From JAEUIE01 sp046350055 (lineage in GTDB: Bacteria > Planctomycetota > Planctomycetia > Gemmatales > HRBIN36): a DNA stretch of 64,000 nucleotides. The stretch is taken from positions 248,001 to 312,000 of the forward strand of contig JAXMBC010000001.1 in NCBI GenBank assembly GCA_046350055.1, read 5' to 3'. The notes under the pieces were generated by a model, which was not told the DNA's origin, ran no database searches, and worked only from the letters and a program-made list of their open reading frames with translations. This document shows, piece by piece, positions 16,279 through 24,698 of the stretch; position 1 is the first letter of the stretch; each line of letters starts with the position of its first letter. Both the position numbers and the translations under genes were made by a program.

Positions 16279-17175
16279 TCACACGGAGGTGCTCAATAAC
16301 CCCGCTTCTTGTAGTGCTGCCCGCATTTGTTCGAGCTTCGCGTCTGCGAGCGGGGCGATGGGGCCGCGGCTGGGACCGAGGTCGATGCCGAGCAGACGCA
16401 TGGCAGCTTTGGGACCACCGGGGGCGGTGGCAAGCATCAGGCTCAGACGCACGGGATGGAGTCGATGCTGGGCCGCCAGTGCACGTGTGGCATCGCCTTG
16501 CTGAAAAGCTTCGTATATTTCCACGCACAACTGCGGTGCGACGTTGGCTGAGGCGGCGACAGCTCCCTTCGCGCCGCAGACCAGGCTCGGGTAGATGATC
16601 GTATCCCGTCCCTGGAAGACGCTCACATGGCTGGGCACCACGCGGACATAGTCGATCATGTTCTGCAGGTCGCCACTCGAATCCTTGATGGCCACGATGT
16701 TGGCACAGGTATTCACCAGGCGGCCCACTGTTTCCGGGTTGATCTTCACTCCCCCAGCCGGGCCGGGGTTGTTGTAGAGCATCACGGGCAGCCTGGTGCT
16801 CTCGGCTACCCGACGGTAGTGAGTGAACAACTCGTCCTGCGTCGGTTGCACGTAATAGGGCGTGATGACTGAGACACCGTCTGCACCTTCGCGCTCGGCC
16901 ATGGCTGTCAGGCGGATCACCTCGCGAGTCGATTCGGCCCCGGTGCCGATGATCACCGGCAGCCTGCCCGCGACATGGGCCACAGCGGTGCTGACGATCT
17001 GCTGTTTCTCTGCTTCGTCGAAGGCATAGAACTCGCTGTTGGTGCCGAGCACGAAGAGGGCATGGACCCGGGCTGCGATCAGGTGATCGAGGAACCACTG
17101 GAAGCGCGGAAGATCGAGATCTTCGTTGGCCAGGAGCGGCGTGACAACGGGGGGAATGATGCCGTGGAAGTGCAT
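16279..17175 (-). CDS. DapA/NanA-family class I aldolase
   Basis: This TIM-barrel lyase has 298 residues from the ATG giving MHFHGIIPPVVTPL. The family Tyr134 (VMLYNNPGP) and Schiff-base Lys164 (VAIKDSSGD) are present. The substrate loop reads GTNSEF rather than the GTTGE usual for dihydrodipicolinate synthase. This argues for a 2-keto-acid aldolase such as N-acetylneuraminate or 2-keto-3-deoxy acid lyase, or a planctomycete-specific branch. The open frame extends 34 codons upstream without similarity, and no clear Shine-Dalgarno sequence precedes the chosen ATG. A role in lysine or peptidoglycan synthesis cannot be excluded; dapF lies 35 kb away. Confidence 0.85.
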   Translation of the reverse strand: MHFHGIIPPVVTPLLANEDLDLPRFQWFLDHLIAARVHALFVLGTNSEFYAFDEAEKQQIVSTAVAHVAGRLPVIIGTGAESTREVIRLTAMAEREGADGVSVITPYYVQPTQDELFTHYRRVAESTRLPVMLYNNPGPAGGVKINPETVGRLVNTCANIVAIKDSSGDLQNMIDYVRVVPSHVSVFQGRDTIIYPSLVCGAKGAVAASANVAPQLCVEIYEAFQQGDATRALAAQHRLHPVRLSLMLATAPGGPKAAMRLLGIDLGPSRGPIAPLADAKLEQMRAALQEAGLLSTSV

Positions 17176-17291
17176 GGGGGGTGCCAGGGGTTTTAGTGAA
17201 CCATCAGCAAGAACGTACAGCAGTCGCGTGATTTGCGGCTCGGCAGGAGCGCCTCCCATCTCGCATGGTCGTAGCAAGACAGGTCATTAAC

Positions 17292-19502
17292 TCACTTCCC
17301 CTCGCGCCGCCCTTCCCCGCTTCGGCGGTCGCGGCGTTTGATGCCAGTAGTGCTGACGGAGCTGCTCGGCATTGTCACCGGGGCCAGGATGCCTGGCTCA
17401 GAGGGTATGCGGTTGGCAGCTTCGGCGGCCAGATCGAGGAAACGCTGTTGGCTGCGGAGTCGCTTGTTGGCGTCGCCCGTGACCCGCACCCAGGATCCAT
17501 CAGGGCGTAACTCCCGTGCCTTCACGTTATCCGCCAGCGAGATCCCCAGCATTTCATCGATCATCCGTTTCTTCAGTGCAGGATGTTCAATGGGGAAGAC
17601 CACTTCCACCCGGCGGGACAGGTTGCGATCCATCCAGTCGGCGGAGCCGATGTAGACTTCGGGCATGCCCCCATTGCCGAAATAGAAGGCGCGGCTGTGT
17701 TCGAGGAAGCGATCCACGATAGAACGCACGCGGATGTTTTCGCTGATGCCCTTGATCCCCGGACGGAGCGAGCAGATACCCCGGCAGATGATATCGATCT
17801 GCACGCCTGCCTGGCTCGCGCGGTAGAGCGCCTGCACGATGCTGGGTTCCAGCAGGCCATTGATCTTGGTGATGATGCGGCCGTTCTTGTGCTTCTTCTG
17901 GAACTCGATCTCCTTTTCGATCTTCTGCAACATGAAGGTCAGCAGCCGAGAGGGGGCGAGAATCAGCTTCCGCCAGGTGGGCACGTTGCTGTAGCCGGTG
18001 AGATAATTGAAGAGGGCGGTGGCATCTTCACCGAAATCCTCGTTGCAGGTAAAGAAACCGAAGTCGGTGTAGAGTCGGGCGGTCTGCGGGTTGTAGTTGC
18101 CGGTGCTCAGGTGAACATAGCGGCGCAGGCCGTCTTCTTCCTTGCGCACCACCAGGGCCACCTTACAGTGAGTCTTCATGTTGATGAAGCCAAAGACAAC
18201 ATGCACACCGGCCTTTTCCAGCTCGCGGGCCCAGAGGATGTTGCGTTCTTCATCCATGCGTGCCTTGAGTTCCACCAGTACGGTGACCTGTTTGCCATTG
18301 TCCGCTGCTTCCTGCAGGGCACGGATGATGGGTGAATCGGCCCCGGCACGGTAGAGCGTCTGCTTGATAGCCAGCACCTGCTCATCGCGAGCCGCAGCCT
18401 GGATAAAATCGAGCACATAGTGGAACGATTCATACGGGTGATGCACCAGGACATCCCGGGATCGGATGGCAGCCCACATGCTGGGAGCCTGTTCAAACTC
18501 AGGCACTTGCCGGGGCACATAACTGGGATCCCGCAGCTGATCGTAGCCCGGCAAGGCATAGAGTTGATTCAGCCCGGTGAGATCGAGCATGCTCGGCACA
18601 CGGGTGATGTCCTCCGCTGCCAGGTCGAAGGCATTGATGAGGAATTCCACCAGCGGCTGCGAAGCGGTATCCTTCAGATACATATGGACCGCTGCACCGC
18701 GGCGTCTCTTGCGCAGCTCTTCTTCCATGGTCTTGAGCAGGTCTTCGACTTCGTCGTCGATTTCGTATTCACGATTGCGGATGACCTGAAAGGCCGACGA
18801 GGCCAGCAGTTCCATGCCGAGAAAGATCTCGGGCAGGTGCATGCGGATCACCCGTTCGAGTGGCACGAAGCAGTGGCCGCTTCTGCTGGGCAACTGGACA
18901 AACCGCTGCAATACCGCCGGCACCTGCACCACCGCAAACAGCGGTTCACTGATGCCCGGCCGCTTGAGCATGACCGCCAGGTTCAAGGTCTTGTTGGAGA
19001 GATGCGGAAAGGGATGCCCCGGATCGATAGCCAGTGGAGTGAGCACTGGCAGAATCTGCTTGTTAAAGAAGGTGTGAAGATGAGCACGATCTTCACTGGT
19101 CAGCTCTTCCACCTGCAGGATCTCGATCCCGGCCTTGGCCAGGGGCGGCAGGATTTCGTTGTTGAGCAGATGATACTGCTGTGCGGTCAGTTCCTGAACG
19201 AGGAGGTTGATACGCTGCAACAGTTCACGGGGTGGAATGCGATCGGCAGCGTTGCTGACGTTGATGCCAGCCTGCAGTTTCTGCAGCAATCCACCCACCC
19301 GCACCATGAAGAATTCTTCGAGATTGGAGCTGAAGATAGAGAGAAACTTCAGGCGTTCCAGGAGAGGCACACTGGGATCGGCTGCTTCCTCCAGCACGCG
19401 CCGGTTGAACTCGAGCCAGCTCAATTCCCGGTTGATGTACAACGAGGGATCATCGAGCCGGGTGACCGGATCAGTGATCAGGGCTTTGGCGTTTTCGCTC
19501 AT
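17292..19502 (-). CDS. ppk1: Polyphosphate kinase 1
   Basis: This enzyme of 736 residues reversibly polymerises the gamma-phosphate of ATP into polyphosphate. All four PPK1 domains are present: an N-terminal helical domain with LYINRELSWLEFNRRVLEEA, the head domain, and two phospholipase D-like C-terminal domains. The autophosphorylated histidine is in NMKTHCKVAL (His445), followed by HLSTGNYNPQTARLYTD. The second conserved histidine is in LEHSRAFYF. The start is placed at MSENAKAL; upstream codons carry no similarity. It is divergent from the DinB gene, with a 73-bp intergenic region that carries a shared octamer. Confidence 0.96.
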   Translation of the reverse strand: MSENAKALITDPVTRLDDPSLYINRELSWLEFNRRVLEEAADPSVPLLERLKFLSIFSSNLEEFFMVRVGGLLQKLQAGINVSNAADRIPPRELLQRINLLVQELTAQQYHLLNNEILPPLAKAGIEILQVEELTSEDRAHLHTFFNKQILPVLTPLAIDPGHPFPHLSNKTLNLAVMLKRPGISEPLFAVVQVPAVLQRFVQLPSRSGHCFVPLERVIRMHLPEIFLGMELLASSAFQVIRNREYEIDDEVEDLLKTMEEELRKRRRGAAVHMYLKDTASQPLVEFLINAFDLAAEDITRVPSMLDLTGLNQLYALPGYDQLRDPSYVPRQVPEFEQAPSMWAAIRSRDVLVHHPYESFHYVLDFIQAAARDEQVLAIKQTLYRAGADSPIIRALQEAADNGKQVTVLVELKARMDEERNILWARELEKAGVHVVFGFINMKTHCKVALVVRKEEDGLRRYVHLSTGNYNPQTARLYTDFGFFTCNEDFGEDATALFNYLTGYSNVPTWRKLILAPSRLLTFMLQKIEKEIEFQKKHKNGRIITKINGLLEPSIVQALYRASQAGVQIDIICRGICSLRPGIKGISENIRVRSIVDRFLEHSRAFYFGNGGMPEVYIGSADWMDRNLSRRVEVVFPIEHPALKKRMIDEMLGISLADNVKARELRPDGSWVRVTGDANKRLRSQQRFLDLAAEAANRIPSEPGILAPVTMPSSSVSTTGIKRRDRRSGEGRREGK

Positions 19503-19504
19503 GT

Positions 19505-19558
19505 GGCGTATCTCTAACTTCGGTGAGATTATCTTATGATAGCCACCGGTGATACGCC
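19505..19558. promoter_or_regulatory. Inverted octamer pair in divergent ppk1/DinB promoter region
   Basis: GGCGTATC (19505-19512) and GATACGCC (19551-19558) are perfect inverse complements at the two ends of the 73-bp divergent intergenic region. Each transcript would therefore carry GATACGCC near its 5' end. The centre contains TATCTTATGATA, an AT-rich near-palindrome. This may be a shared operator or a 5' leader element. Confidence 0.4.
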
Positions 19559-19575
19559 TCTTTCTGGAGATGATT

Positions 19576-20052
19576 ATGGACGCTAATACTCGTGATCGTC
19601 TGGTAGCCGAGTATCTTGCCGGGCCTGGGAAGCTGCGCCAAGCCGTGAAAGGCATGACGCCGGAACAACTGCGTGCCCGGCCGGTGGCCGGGAAGATGAG
19701 CACGCTGGAAGTGGTGTGTCATCTCGTTGACTTCGATCCGGTGTATGTCGAACGGATGAAGCGGGCCATCACTATGGAGAAGCCCACGCTTCTGGGCGCG
19801 GATGAAAACGAGTTTACGAAAAAGCTCTGCTACCACGACCGTGATGTGGAAGAAGAACTGCAGCTGCTGGAGTACACTCGCAAGTCAATGGCCCGGATTC
19901 TGGCAAAGATGCCACTGGAAGCCTGGGATCGCGTGGGAGTGCACAATGAACGGGGTCCGATGACGGTGGAAAAGATGCTCTCGGTCATCACGAACCACAT
20001 TTCGCATCATCTGCAGTTCATTGAAGAGAAGCGAAAGGCGCTGGGGGTGTAG
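19576..20052 (+). CDS. DinB-family protein
   Basis: This 158-residue four-helix-bundle protein of the DinB/YfiT superfamily shows the three metal-ligand histidines in the expected places: His49 (VVCHLVDFD) and His141/His145 (TNHISHHLQF). Members act as thiol-dependent transferases or have unknown roles, often using Zn or Ni. I choose the ATG at 19576 (MDANTRD), which has GGAG six bases upstream; two earlier starts overlap the ribosome binding site. The next gene begins 27 bases after its stop and may be cotranscribed. It is cytoplasmic. Confidence 0.85.
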   Translation: MDANTRDRLVAEYLAGPGKLRQAVKGMTPEQLRARPVAGKMSTLEVVCHLVDFDPVYVERMKRAITMEKPTLLGADENEFTKKLCYHDRDVEEELQLLEYTRKSMARILAKMPLEAWDRVGVHNERGPMTVEKMLSVITNHISHHLQFIEEKRKALGV

Positions 20053-20079
20053 AAGCTCACTGTACAAGACGGAGACGCC

Positions 20080-21330
20080 ATGTTACTCCTGCTTTGCATA
20101 CTTTTGTCCACCGCTGGGGATGAGTTTACCTGCAAGTCGAATGAACTGCAGGAAGCCATGCCATTGTTGAAGCAAATTGTCTCCCACCAATGCTACAGCA
20201 GCCTGGAGAAGATTGTTGCCTCCAGCAAAAAGCAAAGCAATGTACCAGCGGATGCACTTGGTAAGATGGTCATGGACTGTGCTTCCAATGAGGAAGAGCG
20301 TGCATTGTGTTGTGCAGTCATCCGGGTCAAACACGGCTATTACTCTATCACTGATCCATTTATCTCACGCTTTGCTCAGCTGGATGAATCGCAAGAAAGC
20401 AGGATACGTGCATTCAACACGGTATGCCTGGACGCCGTGAATGCAACAGTCAAGGACATCACCGATCACTCCAGTAGAGAAGCCTTTGTCAAAGCGTGGA
20501 TCAGGGCCCAGTCCATTTACCAGAAGAATTATGAAACAGGCATTGCGTCGATCCTGAACGAGGATCAAAGGGCCCGGTTGAACAAGGTGTACGTCAAGTA
20601 TGATCATGCCTCTGCAGTTCAACGACTTCTCACGAAGAGACTCTCCGAGCGAAGTACCATCGGGCCGCTGCAGCTTGGCAATCAACAAACCCACCACCCC
20701 AACATCCAGATGCACTTTAGTGCTGGATATCTGATCCTGCTGGACAATAAAGCCGCAAGGGACCACTTACACCTGACTCCTGCCCAGTTGGAGGCAGTAG
20801 TTGAACTGTACGAACAGTATGCCAGTGCTGTCGATGAATTACAGCTTTCCCTTTCGCAGACATACAGCAAATCAACGCCGGAGACTTACCACACTCATCA
20901 GAAGATTGCACAGCAGAAGAGCGAAGCCTACAAGCACAATCTATCGACGATACTGGACAAGAAACAACAAGTGTTGGGAGAAAAGCTGCTTGCCCAGGTT
21001 ATCGGCATTAAAGGAGCATTCTCTTTTGACGTAGCCAACCGAATTGGTATCACCTCAGAACAACAGCGTGCTCATCTGCAATTCATCGTGACCTGTATGG
21101 GCGACTTTATCAAGAAAGAGAAGAGGCCACAGGGCGAGCTCAACTATGACTGGAGTCTTCATTGTGACGAGTACGTTAACGAAAGAGTCGCCAATGAGTT
21201 ATTGACTCCGGAGCAAAGGAAGAAATGGCTGGAGCTTGTGAGCCCGCTGTTGAATGATGCGGATTTACGAACGCTGCGGAAGGCCTACTTCCAACGCACT
21301 CATTCGTCGGTCAAGCCGCCTGCGAAGTAG
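20080..21330 (+). CDS. Secreted hypothetical protein, helical
   Basis: I do not recognise this 416-residue protein. It has a short signal-like N-terminus (MLLLLCILLSTAGDE) followed by a largely alpha-helical, Lys/Gln-rich sequence. Two regions look alike: helix pairs around LNEDQRARLNKVY and LTPEQRKKWLELVSP. These resemble the LT.EQ..KL pattern of Spy/CpxP-like and other planctomycete helical periplasmic proteins. It lies 27 bases downstream of the DinB gene. Codon use appears slightly less GC-rich than its neighbours. An envelope location is inferred from the signal peptide. Confidence 0.65.
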   Translation: MLLLLCILLSTAGDEFTCKSNELQEAMPLLKQIVSHQCYSSLEKIVASSKKQSNVPADALGKMVMDCASNEEERALCCAVIRVKHGYYSITDPFISRFAQLDESQESRIRAFNTVCLDAVNATVKDITDHSSREAFVKAWIRAQSIYQKNYETGIASILNEDQRARLNKVYVKYDHASAVQRLLTKRLSERSTIGPLQLGNQQTHHPNIQMHFSAGYLILLDNKAARDHLHLTPAQLEAVVELYEQYASAVDELQLSLSQTYSKSTPETYHTHQKIAQQKSEAYKHNLSTILDKKQQVLGEKLLAQVIGIKGAFSFDVANRIGITSEQQRAHLQFIVTCMGDFIKKEKRPQGELNYDWSLHCDEYVNERVANELLTPEQRKKWLELVSPLLNDADLRTLRKAYFQRTHSSVKPPAK

Positions 21331-21420
21331 CCCCGGCACCGTGGTAGTTGTATGGTAGGTCGAGCACTAAAGATGCTGACCTGATGTGCACGCGAACTGG
21401 TGCTCGCCCCACACTGCACC

Positions 21421-21506
21421 ATTGAACCACAGAGACACGAAGGAACACAGAGAGTCATTGCCGTTGCGGCGACACACTGTGTTTCTTTGCGTCTTGGTGG
21501 TTCAAT
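21421..21506. repeat. Imperfect inverted repeat, CCACAGAGACAC type
   Basis: The left arm begins ATTGAACCACAGAGACACGA (21421-21440) and the right arm ends in GTGGTTCAAT (21497-21506). The terminal ten bases are perfectly complementary, and further pairing is imperfect. The arms resemble a dispersed intergenic repeat family seen in many environmental bacteria. No coding potential was found within it. Confidence 0.55.
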
Positions 21507-21514
21507 TCAGTTCA

Positions 21515-21542
21515 GTGGCACAGACAGGAATGTCTGTGCCAC
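21515..21542. terminator. Perfect 12-bp hairpin GTGGCACAGACA/TGTCTGTGCCAC
   Basis: The arms at 21515-21526 and 21531-21542 are perfect complements with a GGAA tetraloop. The hairpin lies 12 bases beyond the minus-strand Tat protein stop and follows the larger inverted repeat. It is a likely bidirectional terminator or REP-like unit between convergent genes. Confidence 0.65.
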
Positions 21543-21554
21543 AAGCTTGTAGGC

Positions 21555-23102
21555 CTATGCCTTCTGCTTCAGCAGTTCGCATGCCTGGGCATAGCCGGGG
21601 GCGGGGGTGCCGTGTTCACTGGCGGTGACGCGGGCCAGAGCCAGGAGTTGTCGCCAGCGGAAAGCAGGACGGGTCGAGTGGAACTCCTCGAAGGCAGTGC
21701 GATAGTACTTCTCGGCATGCAGGGCACCATCTTCGCTGATGGCGTATTTCAGCATGGTGGCGAAGATGGGTTCTGCAGGCTGGCCCCGCTCGGCCATGCG
21801 GTGAACGAGAGCACAGGCACGGGCCTGTTCGTTGCTGCGGATGGCCTCATCCAGGGCCGGAAGTAGTTTGCCGTCGGCCACATTGGTGATGGCCGCGGTG
21901 TGTGTCTCGTGGGGATAGGGATTCCAGGTGAGGAATTCACCACCACGGTTCACCCGGTCGAACGCCACCTGATAGGCACCGAGGATGAGGCACGCAGCAG
22001 CATTGCGGCTGTTGCTTGCCTTAGCCAGGTTGCGCCAGGCATTGGCGGAATCGCAGGCATGGACGCCGATCGAATCGCCATGCACGCTGCCTCTGGGCTT
22101 ATTGGGCTGGATCTGGTTGCCCTGGCGACCAATATCGCGCAGCACGAGCTGATTAGCAGCCAGGGTGATGGCTTCGCCAATGGCATCAGGCAGCATCCCT
22201 TCCGCCAGGGCCAGGGCAGCAGCTTCGGCAGCCTGAGCGGGAGTTGATTTAAAGAAAGTTTCACTCAGGTGCCCGACCCACGCATCATCGGCTTCTCGTT
22301 TGCCCAGTGGCTTGCCATCGAGCTGATGCTTGCTCAGCAAGGCAGGCAATAGTGCCCGCACCTCGGCAAAGTACTTCCGCTGGTTTTCATTCTCGCTGTT
22401 GATGCAGTAGTGCACCGATTGGCGAAGCAGTGTATGGGCGTGTTCCCTGCCCACCAGTTCGAGCATGTCCCAGGCCCGGCTGACCATCACCACCCGGTGC
22501 ACTTCCACTGCATCGTGAATCTCATGCAGGATGGCATTGAGGGCACTATCCGCATCGGTGGCCAGCCCGGCAAAGATCTTCTCCGCCTGAGGCAACTGCT
22601 TCTGCCTGCATGCCTCCCGCAGATCGTCGGCTTTACATCCGGACTTGCGCTCGGTTACTTCGTGGAGTACTTCGTGGCTTGCACCACCTTTTTCCTGCAT
22701 GCGGTTGCAATTGCGATAGAGGACCTTGAGCACGGGCAAGGACTGGCGTTCCGTGGGCAGTTCCCGGGCCATACGGTAAGCCGGGGTGAGGGCCATCATG
22801 GTGTGGAAGCCTACGTAATCTTCGCCACCAAAGGTGCGAACGTTGGCCAGGCCTGCGGCAGCAACGACCTGCTTAAGATCGGTGCCACTGCGAATCAACT
22901 CCACGACTTTGGGGAGGATTTGCTCCGCGGTGCTTTCCTGCATGGTGCGGACGAGCGGTTCGAGAGAGCCGAATTTCAATCGTGGGGCGGTTTCATCTGC
23001 CCAGGCTGTACTGAGGCCGAGGTCAGCGGCGAGTGCTGAGCCCATGCTGGCCAGGAGCATCCCCTTACTGACATCAGAGAGAAACTGACGACGACTGGAC
23101 AT
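21555..23102 (-). CDS. Tat-exported hypothetical protein
   Basis: This 515-residue protein begins with a twin-arginine signal (MSSRRQFLSDVSKGMLLAS) and a following ALAAD site, so it is exported folded. The rest is helical and alanine-rich with no known catalytic motif. Scattered His and Cys residues (GASHEVLHEVTERKSGC, DSIGVHACDSANAW) could bind a cofactor, which would explain Tat use. I recognise it as a type of conserved planctomycete Tat protein but not its function. The start is supported by AGGG about seven bases upstream of the ATG. It lies 86 bases downstream of nnrE on the same strand. Confidence 0.7.
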   Translation of the reverse strand: MSSRRQFLSDVSKGMLLASMGSALAADLGLSTAWADETAPRLKFGSLEPLVRTMQESTAEQILPKVVELIRSGTDLKQVVAAAGLANVRTFGGEDYVGFHTMMALTPAYRMARELPTERQSLPVLKVLYRNCNRMQEKGGASHEVLHEVTERKSGCKADDLREACRQKQLPQAEKIFAGLATDADSALNAILHEIHDAVEVHRVVMVSRAWDMLELVGREHAHTLLRQSVHYCINSENENQRKYFAEVRALLPALLSKHQLDGKPLGKREADDAWVGHLSETFFKSTPAQAAEAAALALAEGMLPDAIGEAITLAANQLVLRDIGRQGNQIQPNKPRGSVHGDSIGVHACDSANAWRNLAKASNSRNAAACLILGAYQVAFDRVNRGGEFLTWNPYPHETHTAAITNVADGKLLPALDEAIRSNEQARACALVHRMAERGQPAEPIFATMLKYAISEDGALHAEKYYRTAFEEFHSTRPAFRWRQLLALARVTASEHGTPAPGYAQACELLKQKA

Positions 23103-23188
23103 GGCTAACCCTCAGGTGGGAGAGAATGGAGGGAACCCAAGTCTACCATGGCTGGGGTACGATAGATACCATTCTTGCCGTAAACCCA

Positions 23189-23854
23189 TTAATCTCTCAC
23201 ATGGATCTGGTCGAGCAATCGGCGAGGGATGCCGATGGACCCTACATGGACACGCCCAGTGTAGAGTGCTGCATTCATGTTCTGAAACCCCGCTTTCGGG
23301 GCCACGAAGGTGACGGTATGGTTGGCGACGATGCACTCTCCCAGAGGTTCGCCGGTGTCAGCATCAATACCTGAAGGCAAATCCACCGCCAGCACCGGCT
23401 TACCACTGCGCTTCACCGCCTGAATGATCTCCTTCATCGGCGACCGCACCATTCCGGTCAGTCCGGTACCCAGGAGTGCATCCACCAGATACCGGGCTAG
23501 CAGCAGACTTTGCTGTAACGCTTCGGCCGTGGTGAAAGGCACGATGGGTATATTGCATTTTGTCAGAATCTGGTAGTGGATCAACGCATCACCGGCGATA
23601 TCCGTTTCGTCGCAACAGCGATGGACGACGACAGGTACACCAGCGGCATCGAGATGCCTGGCGATGACATAGCCATCCCCACCGTTGTTACCTTTGCCAC
23701 AGAGGATGTGTACCGGGCCCGTTATGTTGAGCCGCAACATTACCTCGACCACGCTGCGTCCTGCATTCTCCATCAGCAGAATGCCAGGGATGCCGAAGTC
23801 TTCGATTGCGCAGCGATCCAGTTCACGGGCCTGGGAGCGGGTGAGGGAGGTCAT
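23189..23854 (-). CDS. nnrE: NAD(P)H-hydrate epimerase (YjeF N-terminal domain protein)
   Basis: NnrE epimerises R- and S-NAD(P)HX as part of repair of hydrated nicotinamide cofactors. The 221 residues correspond to the YjeF N-terminal domain alone. GKGNNGGDGYVIAR is the phosphate/cofactor loop, with VDALLGTGLTG and AVDLPSGIDADTG as further conserved blocks. The C-terminal dehydratase domain (NnrD), often fused, is absent and is not found elsewhere in the window. The start MTSLTRSQARELD matches the usual family N-terminus. Cytoplasmic. Confidence 0.92.
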   Translation of the reverse strand: MTSLTRSQARELDRCAIEDFGIPGILLMENAGRSVVEVMLRLNITGPVHILCGKGNNGGDGYVIARHLDAAGVPVVVHRCCDETDIAGDALIHYQILTKCNIPIVPFTTAEALQQSLLLARYLVDALLGTGLTGMVRSPMKEIIQAVKRSGKPVLAVDLPSGIDADTGEPLGECIVANHTVTFVAPKAGFQNMNAALYTGRVHVGSIGIPRRLLDQIHVRD

Positions 23855-23939
23855 GATTGCCTGACGAAGTTGATGTTGTGTGCCATGGTTTGCCTGCCTG
23901 TACTCAGGCTAACCATGCCCGTCCGCAATTCCAATAAAT

Positions 23940-24698
23940 TTACCCCGCCCGTACCAGCTCCCGCTCGGGCCATCGCTGATCAGCGACCAGTTTCTGCTCT
24001 TCCACCTGCATGACCTGACCATCGTTCACATACAGCACCCGCTCGGCTCGTCTGGCGACATCCTGGCTATGAGTCACTACCACCAGCGTCATGGGCCGCT
24101 CGCTGCGTAGTTTGTCGAACAAGGCAAGAATCTCCTCCGTCCGCTGGCTATCCAGATTCCCCGTTGGCTCATCAGCCAGTACTAATGGCGGATCGTTTGC
24201 CAGTGCCCGGGCGATGGCCACACGCTGGCGTTCGCCTACCGACAGCTTGGCAGGCAGGTGTCGCAAGCGATGCGAGAGCCCGACGATCTCCAGCAGTTCC
24301 TTTGCCTTGGCAAGCCGCTGCTGACGTGAAGCAATCACGCCCAGCATGGGCACCTGGACGTTCTCCAATGTCGTCAAGGTCGGTATCAGGCAGAACGACT
24401 GAAAGACAAACCCCAGCGACCTGGCCCGGAATGCATCCAGTGCTTTGCCCAGGGGATACGGTTGGCCACGAAACTGCAGTGACCCCTGGCTCGGCACATC
24501 GAGTCCGCCCAGCATATTGAGCAGCGTCGACTTGCCACTGCCACTGGGGCCCATGAGTGCCACGTATTCGCCTTCGTGAATGGTGACATCCACGCCACGC
24601 AAGGCATGTACATCCCCATCGGGGTAGCTTTTCCACAACCCCCTGGCTTCCAGCAAAAGTTGTGGGTATTGCAAGATGGATGGAGTCTGACTATTCAT
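23940..24698 (-). CDS. ABC transporter ATP-binding protein, LolD/MacB type
   Basis: This 252-residue ATPase has Walker A GPSGSGKST (about 50-58), the signature LSVGERQRVAIA (with Val in place of the usual Gly), Walker B LVLADEPTGNLDS and a switch region VVTHSQDVARRAE. The DEPTGNLDS form is typical of the LolD/MacB/FtsE group that serves FtsX-like permeases. I start it at MNSQTPSI; the ATG overlaps the permease stop by eight bases. It forms a pair with the FtsX-like permease and would drive mechanotransmission, for example lipoprotein release or efflux across the envelope. The substrate is unknown. Confidence 0.9.
   Translation of the reverse strand: MNSQTPSILQYPQLLLEARGLWKSYPDGDVHALRGVDVTIHEGEYVALMGPSGSGKSTLLNMLGGLDVPSQGSLQFRGQPYPLGKALDAFRARSLGFVFQSFCLIPTLTTLENVQVPMLGVIASRQQRLAKAKELLEIVGLSHRLRHLPAKLSVGERQRVAIARALANDPPLVLADEPTGNLDSQRTEEILALFDKLRSERPMTLVVVTHSQDVARRAERVLYVNDGQVMQVEEQKLVADQRWPERELVRAG

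Noticed and set aside
18420..19517. Open frame of 365 codons on the plus strand over ppk1
   Set aside because: It is antisense to ppk1, with no domain match and no Shine-Dalgarno sequence.
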